Shown: positions 6,531 through 11,700 of the stretch, piece by piece
Numbering within the stretch: the stretch's first letter is position 1
How the letters are laid out: the number at the start of each line of letters is the position of its first letter
NCBI GenBank assembly: GCA_039917655.1
Contig: JBDSJC010000205.1
Coordinates: forward strand, 1-11,700
Reading direction: 5' to 3'
From: PNKC01 sp039917655
Lineage (GTDB): Bacteria > Chloroflexota > Dehalococcoidia > Tepidiformales > Tepidiformaceae
DNA length: 11,700 nt
Notes under the pieces: model-generated
Told to the model about the DNA's origin: nothing
The model's database searches: none
What the model saw: only the letters and a program-made list of their open reading frames with translations
Made by a program: the position numbers and the translations under genes

Positions 6531-6941
6531 ATGGCAACCTACGATGAAATCCAGCTCGGCGATTCCGCCACCTTCACGAAAACGCTCAGCGAAACGGACA
6601 TCTATCTGTTCGCCGGGATCACCGGCGACATGAACCCCGCCCACGTCGATGCAGTCTCCGCCGCCGACGGGATGTTCAAGCAGCGCATCGCCCATGGCAT
6701 GCTCACCGCATCGTTCATTTCGACAGTTATCGCCATGAAGCTGCCAGGGCCAGGCACCATTTATGCTGGCCAAAACCTGCAGTTCCGCGCGCCGGTGTTC
6801 ATCGGCGACACCGTCACCGCCCGCATCGAATGCTCCGAAAAGGTCGAAGCTCGCAAGTGGGTGAAGTTCAAGACCACGGTCACCAACCAGGACGGCAAGC
6901 TCGTGGTTGACGGCGAAGCAACAGTCATCCCGCCGAAGTAG
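6531..6941 (+). CDS. MaoC-like dehydratase ((R)-specific enoyl-CoA hydratase type)
   Basis: A 136-residue single hot-dog-fold MaoC-domain protein. Such enzymes hydrate trans-2-enoyl-CoA to (R)-3-hydroxyacyl-CoA (PhaJ type) or dehydrate 3-hydroxyacyl thioesters. The catalytic motif is GDMNPAHVD (32-40), with Asp33 and His38 as the hydratase dyad, followed by RIAHGMLTASFIS (52-64), TIYAGQNLQFRAPVFIGDTV (76-95) and the closing strand. Length is normal for a single-domain member. The ATG at 6531 gives the usual family start (MATYDEIQLGD). An in-frame ATG at 6489 overlaps the upstream stop as TGATG and would add 14 residues with no family resemblance; no Shine-Dalgarno supports either. Substrate chain length is not readable. 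The nearby CoA-transferase may share acyl-CoA metabolism, but it is not in the same operon. Confidence 0.93.
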   Translation: MATYDEIQLGDSATFTKTLSETDIYLFAGITGDMNPAHVDAVSAADGMFKQRIAHGMLTASFISTVIAMKLPGPGTIYAGQNLQFRAPVFIGDTVTARIECSEKVEARKWVKFKTTVTNQDGKLVVDGEATVIPPK

Positions 6942-6960
6942 CGGGCCTGGGCGTCTCGCG

Positions 6961-6966
6961 TACGAT
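6961..6966 (+). promoter_or_regulatory. Putative -10 box for the MOSC gene
   Basis: TACGAT lies in the 63-base gap after the MaoC gene. It would give a leader of about 30 bases containing GGGAGGG (6995-7001) just before the ATG at 7005. No matching -35 is seen at 17 bases. Confidence 0.3.
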
Positions 6967-7004
6967 TTTGAGCATCTCATCTCCACGCCGCCACGGGAGG
7001 GCAT

Positions 7005-7493
7005 ATGCAGGTCCGGGGCTCGATAGTTCAACTCAACGTCTCGGGCGGCGGCGTCCCAAAGCTGCCTGTGCTCGAAGCCCAGGTTGGTGAACTGGGCCTT
7101 GCCAGAGACCAGCAGCACAACACTCGCCTCCACGGCGGGCCGGCGCGCGCAGTCTCCCTGTTCGCCATCGAGCGGATTGCCGCGCTGGCTGCCGAAGGCC
7201 ACCCAATCGTACCCGGAGGCACGGGCGAGAACATCACCACGCGGGGCATCAATTGGGACGAAGTCCTGCCCGGAGTGCGCTTCCGGCTCGGCGAGCAGTG
7301 CGTGCTTGAAGTGACCTCCTTCGTTGCGCCCTGCGCGACCATCGAGGACAACTTCATCGGCGGCGATTTCAGCCGTATGAGCGAAAAAGCGTACCCCGGT
7401 TGGGCTCGTGTCTACGCCAGGGTGCTCGTACCCGGCCTTGTGCGAGCGGGCGACCGAATTGAGGTCCTTGCGGCGCTCGTCTCAGCCGAATAG
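7005..7493 (+). CDS. MOSC domain-containing protein
   Basis: A 162-residue stand-alone MOSC protein, a family of molybdenum cofactor-binding or sulfur-carrying beta-barrel proteins related to the C-terminus of Moco sulfurase and to YiiM. Visible motifs: GGGVPKLPV (14-22), the HGGPARAVSLF segment (43-53), PGGTGENITTRGINWDEVLP (70-89), FRLGE (93-97) and the conserved cysteine in APCATI (Cys110), the residue thought to carry sulfur or contact the cofactor. It starts with ATG four bases after GGGAGG, a rather close Shine-Dalgarno. The moaDE pair in the same window gives it a plausible cofactor source, but the substrate is unknown. The stop lies 38 bases before the methyltransferase start. Confidence 0.92.
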   Translation: MQVRGSIVQLNVSGGGVPKLPVLEAQVGELGLARDQQHNTRLHGGPARAVSLFAIERIAALAAEGHPIVPGGTGENITTRGINWDEVLPGVRFRLGEQCVLEVTSFVAPCATIEDNFIGGDFSRMSEKAYPGWARVYARVLVPGLVRAGDRIEVLAALVSAE

Positions 7494-7519
7494 ATCAATC
7501 GGAATTCGTCCACCGCCAC

Positions 7520-7525
7520 TAAGAT
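7520..7525 (+). promoter_or_regulatory. Putative -10 box for the methyltransferase-redoxin pair
   Basis: TAAGAT ends six bases before the GTG at 7532, the leaderless spacing seen at several other genes here. No good -35 or Shine-Dalgarno accompanies it. Confidence 0.5.
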
Positions 7526-7531
7526 AGAGCG

Positions 7532-8611
7532 GTGACGCTTGACTTGAGTCCGGGCAAAGCCGCCATCGGCAACGCGCAGCTCGTCCGCGCAATCGTTGCC
7601 GAGATGGACGGCGGCGCGATCAGCTTCCAGCGCTTCATGGAACTCGCGCTCTACCACCCAGAGCACGGCTACTACCGCAGGCCGGGGCGCGTCGGGAAGC
7701 AGGGCGACTTCCTCACCAGCCCGGCGATCCACCCGATGTTCGGCTGGATGGTGGCGGCCTGGTGCCAGGCGATGTGGGAGTCGCTCGGTCGGCCCAGCCC
7801 GTTCCACATCATCGAGCCCGGTGCGGGGGACGGCACGCTCGCAGCCTCGATTCTCGACTGGGCGGAAGGTCGCGACGACGGGTTCCGCGAGGCCATCCGC
7901 TACGTAGCCCTCGAACCCAACGCGCCGGGCGCCGACCCACGCGTCGATTGGCGACCCCCGCCGCTCGAACCCGTGGCCCACGGTGTGGTGCTCGCGAACG
8001 AACTGTTCGACGCATTTCCGGTGCGGCTGTTCGATGCCGGCGGCGGGCGCGGACCCGTCGAGGTGCTCGTCCGTTGGGACGGAGAGCAGTTCGCGGAGAC
8101 GGCCGGAAGCGTGACGGTAGTCGACAACGCCCCGGCGGAGGGCCGCTTCGAGGTGAATCCCGGCGCCTACCCCACGATGCGCAGCCTCTGCACCCTGGTC
8201 GAACGCGGCGCGCTGCTGGTCTTCGATTACGGCTACCCTCAGCCCGAACTCTGGGCGCCGTGGCGCACATCCGGGACGCTGCTCTGCTTCTACCGCCACA
8301 CGGCCCACGAGAATCCCTACATCCACGTGGGAGAGCAGGACATCACCACGCACGTCAACTTCTCGGAGCTTGTCGCGGCGGCAGAAGACGAAGGGCTGCG
8401 GACGTTTGGCCCCGTCAGCCAGGGGTCGTTCCTGCACGCCCTCGGCGCGCAATCGTTGGTAGAAGCGTCCCGCGCGGAGATGGCCGAGTATTTCACTCGC
8501 CGCCGCGCGCTCGAACAGCTCACCGATTCCGCGGGCCTGGGGCGGGTCCGGGTGCTTGCCGCCACGCGCAAGCTGGATATCACGCCGCCGGGATTCGAGG
8601 AGGCGCTGTGA
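7532..8611 (+). CDS. MidA/NDUFAF7-type SAM-dependent methyltransferase
   Basis: A 359-residue class I methyltransferase of the MidA/NDUFAF7 family (Methyltransf_28). The mitochondrial member methylates an arginine of complex I subunit NDUFS2 during assembly; roles of bacterial members are largely untested. Motifs: ISFQRFMELALYHPEHGYY (30-48), GDFLTSP (58-64), SAM-binding EPGAGDGTLA (95-104), ANELFDAFPVRLF (155-167), LLVFDYGYP (228-236) and DITTHVNFSEL (270-280), all characteristic of the family. Length is normal. The start is GTG, preceded by TAAGAT at leaderless spacing; the next in-frame methionines fall within or after the first conserved helix. Its stop overlaps the redoxin start by 4 bases, so the two proteins are translationally coupled. 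No NADH dehydrogenase gene is in the window. Confidence 0.92.
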   Translation: MTLDLSPGKAAIGNAQLVRAIVAEMDGGAISFQRFMELALYHPEHGYYRRPGRVGKQGDFLTSPAIHPMFGWMVAAWCQAMWESLGRPSPFHIIEPGAGDGTLAASILDWAEGRDDGFREAIRYVALEPNAPGADPRVDWRPPPLEPVAHGVVLANELFDAFPVRLFDAGGGRGPVEVLVRWDGEQFAETAGSVTVVDNAPAEGRFEVNPGAYPTMRSLCTLVERGALLVFDYGYPQPELWAPWRTSGTLLCFYRHTAHENPYIHVGEQDITTHVNFSELVAAAEDEGLRTFGPVSQGSFLHALGAQSLVEASRAEMAEYFTRRRALEQLTDSAGLGRVRVLAATRKLDITPPGFEEAL

Positions 8612-9096
8612 CGGACGATGCAGCCGAGGCCACGCTGTCAGCCGGCGACACCGCGCCAGACTTCACCCTGCCTGCAATCCTGGACGGCGGCGAGGAGATC
8701 GAAATCCACCTCTCCGCGCTTACTCCGGCTGGGCCGGTAATGCTGATCTTCTACCAGGACGACGGCATGCCGATCTGCACAAGCGAGCTGAAAGCGTTTG
8801 CCCAGGAGCATCAGTTGCTGGCTGACACCGGAGTGCAGGTGTTCGGCATCAACACCAATGGCCTCGGCTCGCACGCCAGGTTCCACGAACGCGACCACTA
8901 CCCGTTCCCGCTCATTAGCGACTTTCACGGCGAGACCGTGAAGGCCTACGGGATGTGGGACGCCGATGAACGCAAGGCGAAGCGCGGCGTCGTGATCGTG
9001 GGCACGGACGGCAACGTGCGGTTCTGTCTGCCCCATTTCAATCCCGGCAACCTCTCCGCCTTCGAAGCGGTCTTCCGCGCGCTGGGGCTGGTCTAA
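8608..9096 (+). CDS. Peroxiredoxin-like (AhpC/TSA) redoxin with altered active site
   Basis: A 162-residue thioredoxin-fold redoxin. Family features: AGDTAPDFTLP (12-22), strand VMLIFY (44-49), Cys57 in the peroxidatic position followed by TSEL, VQVFGINTNG (76-85), HYPFPLISDFHGETVKAYG (97-115) and KRGVVIVGTDGNVRF (125-139), with Arg126 in the position of the conserved arginine. The active-site motif PxxxTxxC reads QDDGMPIC (50-57), so the conserved Pro and Thr are Gln50 and Met54. Thr normally activates peroxide, so ordinary peroxidase activity is doubtful. The only other cysteine is Cys140. The start is GTG, overlapping the methyltransferase stop as GTGA, with GAGGAGG (8597-8603) four bases upstream. 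Without this start the gene is hidden inside a longer frame. Could be a peroxidase with relaxed chemistry or another thiol redox protein. Confidence 0.9.
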   Translation: MTDDAAEATLSAGDTAPDFTLPAILDGGEEIEIHLSALTPAGPVMLIFYQDDGMPICTSELKAFAQEHQLLADTGVQVFGINTNGLGSHARFHERDHYPFPLISDFHGETVKAYGMWDADERKAKRGVVIVGTDGNVRFCLPHFNPGNLSAFEAVFRALGLV

Positions 9097-9122
9097 CCCC
9101 CGCCGCTCGGGAACTAATAACT

Positions 9123-9152
9123 CCGCCGAGAAAGACAGCGCTCATTCGGCGG
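9123..9152. repeat. Inverted repeat after the redoxin gene
   Basis: CCGCCGA (9123-9129) pairs perfectly with TCGGCGG (9146-9152) around a 16-base loop, 26 bases after the redoxin stop. No T-run follows directly, so it is at best a 3'-end stabilising hairpin or a factor-dependent termination region. Confidence 0.35.
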
Positions 9153-9169
9153 CTGACAGAGGCGGCCTT

Positions 9170-9212
9170 CTCCCCTCTCCCTCCGCGGTGGGAGAGGGGT
9201 CGGGGGTGAGGG
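9170..9212. repeat. REP-like palindromic element
   Basis: A perfect 10-bp stem, CCCCTCTCCC (9172-9181) with GGGAGAGGGG (9190-9199), has an 8-base loop TCCGCGGT and is followed by TCGGGGGTGAGGG (9200-9212). This resembles the intergenic palindromes of the CCCTCTCCC...GGGAGAGGG type with a GGGGTGAGGG tail found in many GC-rich bacterial genomes, often as dispersed copies. It lies between two convergent genes, the usual site for such elements. Only one copy is in this window, so its repeat nature is by resemblance. Confidence 0.65.
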
Positions 9213-9214
9213 TT

Positions 9215-9245
9215 CACCGCCCGGCGAACGAACGCTCATTTTTTC
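9215..9245 (+). terminator. Weak terminator candidate with T-run
   Basis: An imperfect GC-rich stem closed by GTTC (9212-9215) and GAAC (9227-9230 region) is followed after about nine bases by six Ts (9239-9244). It would end plus-strand transcription from the methyltransferase-redoxin operon before the convergent CoA-transferase gene. The stem is imperfect and its distance to the T-run is long. Confidence 0.25.
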
Positions 9246-9267
9246 AACTGAGTGCTAGCCTGACCAA

Positions 9268-10509
9268 TCAGATCGCGCCCTCGGCGCGCAGCTTCGCCAG
9301 TTGCTCCGCCGTCTTGCCGAGCAACTCCCCGTACACCCGTGCGTTGTCCGCGCCGGGCGCCGTTGTGCCGCGCCAGATCTTCGTCGGGGTCTTCGAAAAG
9401 ACTGGCACCGGGCGCGTCCCCTTGAGCGTGCCGACCTGCTCGTCTTCCCACTCCATGTGCACGCCACGGGCGCGGTAGTGGGCGTCCTCCGCCGCAAGGC
9501 TCGAACTCATGATCGGACAGCAGGGCACGCCAACGCTGTTCAGCTTGTCGATCAGTTCGTCCATCGGCCGCTCTTCCGCCCAGCCGCGCAGGATGGCGTC
9601 GAACTCAAGGCCCTGGATCTCGTTGATCTCCGTCCGCGCGCTGATCCAACGCTCGCTGAGCGGATCCAGGCCGAGGATGCCGGACAGCTTCGCGAAGATC
9701 GACGCCACGGGCGCGGCGATCACCACCGAGCCATCCTTCGCCCGATAGACGTCGTACGGTTGGAAGGCGGGCGACTTGTTGCCGCTGCGTTCGCGCACTA
9801 CGCCCAGTTGGAAGTATTCGACCATGGTGCCGGCAAGCAGCGCGTGCACCGCTTCGAACTGCGCGAGGTCGATCGACTGACCTTCACCGGTTTCCTTCGC
9901 ATGGACGAACGCCGCAAGCGACGACGACAGGCAGTACAGCGCCGTGACGTAGTCACCGACCCACGGAGCGGCGCGTACCGGCGGCTCGGGGTCCGGGAAG
10001 CCGGTCTGGTACATAGACCCGCCGAACGCCTGGCCGATCATGTCGTAGCTGGCGCGACCAAGATACGAAGGGTCCCCGGACTGCCCGTAGCCGGAGACGT
10101 GGCAAATGACGAGCTTCGGGTTGCGGGCGAGGACGGTCGCGTCGTCCAGCCCCCAGCGGTCGTAGGCGCCAGGCTTGGAGCTCTCCATCCAGATATCAGC
10201 CCGCTCCGCCAGCGAGAGGAAGATCTCCTTGCCTCCAGGCTGGCCCATATCGAGCGTGACATTGAATTCGTTGCGCCGTTCGGCGAGGAAGCTGGTACTC
10301 ACCTCTTTGCTGGCGTTGTTGGTTGGCAGCTTGAGCCCCAAACCGCGCCACATGTCTTCCACGTTTGGGTTCTCCACCTGGATCACCTCGGCGCCCATCT
10401 GGGCGGCCAGCGCGGCGGCAAATGGCTGGGCGATGACCGACCCGGTGGATAGCACGCGCACCCCCTGTAGTGGTCCGAACTTCTCTGGAACGAGCGTCTC
10501 TTGCGTCAT
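9268..10509 (-). CDS. CaiB/BaiF family III CoA-transferase
   Basis: A 413-residue family III CoA-transferase, which moves CoA between carboxylic acids via an enzyme-bound aspartyl thioester; relatives act on carnitine, formyl/oxalyl, bile acid and aromatic acids. Motifs: GPLQGVRVLSTGSVIAQPFA (12-31), MGAEVIQVENP (38-48), a NVTLDMGQPGG segment (83-93) and the catalytic aspartate as Asp156 in ASYDMIGQAFGG (153-164), then VGDYVTALYC (184-193) and GEGQSIDLAQFEAV (208-221). Length is normal. The ATG has GGGAGG seven bases upstream. Transcribed alone, divergent from the Fe-S scaffold gene. The acid substrate cannot be read from sequence; no adjacent dehydrogenase or hydratase narrows it. Confidence 0.95.
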   Translation of the reverse strand: MTQETLVPEKFGPLQGVRVLSTGSVIAQPFAAALAAQMGAEVIQVENPNVEDMWRGLGLKLPTNNASKEVSTSFLAERRNEFNVTLDMGQPGGKEIFLSLAERADIWMESSKPGAYDRWGLDDATVLARNPKLVICHVSGYGQSGDPSYLGRASYDMIGQAFGGSMYQTGFPDPEPPVRAAPWVGDYVTALYCLSSSLAAFVHAKETGEGQSIDLAQFEAVHALLAGTMVEYFQLGVVRERSGNKSPAFQPYDVYRAKDGSVVIAAPVASIFAKLSGILGLDPLSERWISARTEINEIQGLEFDAILRGWAEERPMDELIDKLNSVGVPCCPIMSSSLAAEDAHYRARGVHMEWEDEQVGTLKGTRPVPVFSKTPTKIWRGTTAPGADNARVYGELLGKTAEQLAKLRAEGAI

Positions 10510-10620
10510 CGTCTAGCCTCCCAAATTTGAAGCGCACAATACGATCCGTGGCCATCCGCCGTCCAGGCCAGCCGGAAGATGGGTTGACTCGGCCCGGCCC
10601 CGTCAGCGCAGAATGGTTCC
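10510..10620. promoter_or_regulatory. Divergent promoter region, CoA-transferase / Fe-S scaffold
   Basis: A 111-base gap. On the plus strand TTGACT (10584-10589) and CAGAAT (10609-10614) could be -35 and -10 with a 19-base spacer, slightly long; CAGAAT ends six bases before the ATG at 10621, so the transcript would be leaderless. On the minus strand a TATTGT box within about 20-35 bases of the ATG at 10509 may serve the CoA-transferase, which also has a Shine-Dalgarno. Confidence 0.5.
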
Positions 10621-10995
10621 ATGGCAGCCTACGGCACCCTCGTCATTGAGCACTTTGAACACCCCCGGAACGCCGGTGAGATGCCCTCACCGGACGGCGA
10701 AGCGACCGTATCGAACCCGGTCTGCGGCGACCGCATGCGCGTCATGATTCGTGTAAATGGTGACCGCGTGGCCGAGGTCCGATGGCTCACGCGTGGCTGC
10801 CCGCCAGCCATCGCGACGAGTTCGTTCGCAAGCGAACTGGTGGCCGGCTGGACGCTTACAGAAGTCGAGGCGCTCTCTCGTGAGGCTATTGCCGAGGGCA
10901 TCGGCGGCCTCCCCAGCGACAAGGTGCACTGCAGCGTGCTCGCCGCCGACGCCTTACGCGGCGCAATCCGGGACTATCGTTCGCGCATCGCGTAG
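10621..10995 (+). CDS. Iron-sulfur cluster assembly scaffold (NifU/IscU N-terminal type)
   Basis: A 124-residue stand-alone scaffold on which Fe-S clusters are built before transfer to target proteins. Motifs: EHFEHPRNAGEM (10-21), NPVCGDRM (32-39) with Cys35 and Asp37, TRGCPPAIATSS (57-68) with Cys60, and LPSDKVHCSVLAADALRGAI (97-116) with Cys104. The three ligand cysteines and the aspartate of the family are all present. Most IscU proteins read GCGAAIA; here it is GCPPAIA, a local variation. The C-terminal NFU domain of full NifU is absent. No cysteine desulfurase or SUF gene is nearby. The ATG has no Shine-Dalgarno; CAGAAT precedes it at leaderless spacing. Confidence 0.93.
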   Translation: MAAYGTLVIEHFEHPRNAGEMPSPDGEATVSNPVCGDRMRVMIRVNGDRVAEVRWLTRGCPPAIATSSFASELVAGWTLTEVEALSREAIAEGIGGLPSDKVHCSVLAADALRGAIRDYRSRIA

Positions 10996-11095
10996 CCCCC
11001 TCTCGCCACTTCGGCTTAACCCTCCCGCGAATTGGTCCCTGCCCCTTCACTGGCCGTTCACCGGTTGTCCGGCGGGCGCTGCCGATCACAAACAC

Positions 11096-11120
11096 AGGCC
11101 CCGCACGACACTTGCGGCCT
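11096..11120 (+). other. Hairpin upstream of the CAP protein gene
   Basis: AGGCCCCGCA (11096-11105) can pair with TGCGGCCT (11113-11120) as an 8-bp stem with a 2-base bulge and a 7-base loop. It ends 12 bases before the ATG at 11133, in the 137-base gap after the Fe-S scaffold gene. It could be a leader structure; there is no T-run. No convincing promoter is visible in this gap. Confidence 0.3.
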
Positions 11121-11132
11121 CGGGTGGTTTGG

Positions 11133-11700
11133 ATGGCAACGAGACGGCGCGGTGGAACAGTCGCACTCGCGATCGCGGTGCTCGGGTCGGTGCTGCTCGC
11201 ACTGGGGGCGTTGGCGCAACAGGGTGGAAAAGTCCACGCACTAGCCAACTGCGCGGCGGGCGACGCTGGGATCGACGGCGAAGAGCAGGCGTTCTTGGGC
11301 CTGATCAACGGGTACCGGGCGACTAACGGGCTCGGCAGCCTCTCGATTTCGCCAGCGCTCAGCACTGCCGCGGCGTGGATGAGCAGGGACCTTGGCGTGA
11401 ACGCCTACTTCTCGCACACCGACTCGCTGGGCCGCTCGCCCTCGGGCCGGGCAGCGGATTGTGGTTACCCATCGGGAGCGGGCGAAAACATCGCCGGCGG
11501 CACCGCATGGAGCAGCGCCCAGTCCGTGTTCGACGGCTGGAAGGCATCGCCTGGCCACAACTCCAACATGCTCAACGGCTCGTACCGGGTAATCGGCATC
11601 GGCCGCGTGAACGTCCCAGGCTCACCCTATGGCTGGTACTGGACGACGCCATTCGGCATGTTCGACGACAGCGGCGCCCCGCCACCAACAAACACGCCCG
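11133..11700 (+). CDS. Secreted CAP (SCP/PR-1-like) domain protein, partial
   Basis: The frame is open from the ATG at 11133 to the window edge, giving 189 residues; the C-terminus is missing. The N-terminus MATRRR followed by a hydrophobic stretch (about 9-28) is a signal peptide or anchor; likely cleavage sites are after ALGALA or ALA (37-39). A CAP domain follows: helix EEQAFLGLINGYRATNGLGS (50-69), YFSHTDSLGRSPSGRA (92-107) with His95, GENIAGG (117-123), FDGWKASPGHNSNML (133-147) with His142, then GIGRV and YWTTPFG (169-175). Cys40 and Cys110 may form a disulfide. After the domain the sequence enters a Pro/Thr linker (APPPTNTP). Bacterial CAP proteins are extracellular with roles in adhesion, lipid binding or wall-associated functions, mostly undetermined. 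The start has no clear Shine-Dalgarno apart from GGTGG five bases upstream; an in-frame GTG lies at 11124. Confidence 0.9.
   Translation, partial: MATRRRGGTVALAIAVLGSVLLALGALAQQGGKVHALANCAAGDAGIDGEEQAFLGLINGYRATNGLGSLSISPALSTAAAWMSRDLGVNAYFSHTDSLGRSPSGRAADCGYPSGAGENIAGGTAWSSAQSVFDGWKASPGHNSNMLNGSYRVIGIGRVNVPGSPYGWYWTTPFGMFDDSGAPPPTNTP

Noticed and set aside
6444..7202. 252-residue minus-strand open frame
   Set aside because: Antisense to the MaoC gene and flanks; no domain signature, while the MaoC reading has a catalytic dyad.
7412..8452. 346-residue minus-strand open frame
   Set aside because: Antisense to the MOSC and methyltransferase genes; Arg/His/Ala-rich without motifs.
7762..8607. 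Long frame preceding and continuous with the redoxin
   Set aside because: This part is an Arg-rich out-of-frame reading of the methyltransferase; only the portion from the GTG at 8608 encodes the redoxin.
9301..10452. 383-residue plus-strand open frame
   Set aside because: It lies wholly antisense to the CoA-transferase, which has all its family motifs; the translation is Arg/Val/His-rich and typical of a GC-rich shadow frame.

Overview
The window is GC-rich bacterial chromosome, densely packed with housekeeping and accessory metabolic genes on both strands. I see no rRNA, tRNA, CRISPR array, phage gene or transposase. Several traits fit a Chloroflexota (Dehalococcoidia-like) bacterium: many starts with a -10-like box exactly six bases upstream and no Shine-Dalgarno (leaderless transcripts), a family III CoA-transferase, MaoC and redoxin mixture, and a secreted CAP protein running into a Pro/Thr linker. 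The phylum is an inference; no marker gene settles it.

Left part (1-3116): a MoxR-type AAA+ ATPase and a ComF-type phosphoribosyltransferase on the minus strand, separated by a hairpin with a U-tract. ComF is divergent from moaD-moaE, the two subunits of molybdopterin synthase. A zinc-ribbon Nudix hydrolase follows on the plus strand.

Middle (3117-6941): a DedA membrane protein and an unrecognised helical protein of 259 residues lie on the minus strand. The latter is divergent from a plus-strand set: a protein with two Cys4 clusters followed by what look like degenerate receiver and GGDEF-like regions, a STAS-like protein, and a MaoC-type hydratase. The Cys4/STAS pair is the least familiar part of the window and the best candidate for an undescribed signalling module.

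Right part (6942-11700): a MOSC-domain protein, a MidA/NDUFAF7-type methyltransferase overlapping a redoxin by 4 bases, then a convergent gap with a REP-like palindrome. A CaiB/BaiF CoA-transferase on the minus strand is divergent from a NifU/IscU-type Fe-S scaffold. The window ends inside a secreted CAP (SCP/PR-1) protein.

Functional links: molybdopterin synthesis (moaDE) and a MOSC protein both concern the molybdenum cofactor; the Fe-S scaffold and the complex I-type methyltransferase point to respiratory cofactor and assembly functions; CoA-transferase and MaoC point to acyl-CoA metabolism. No stretch over 300 bases lacks a gene; the longest gaps (9097-9267, 4711-4850, 10996-11132) are described as features.
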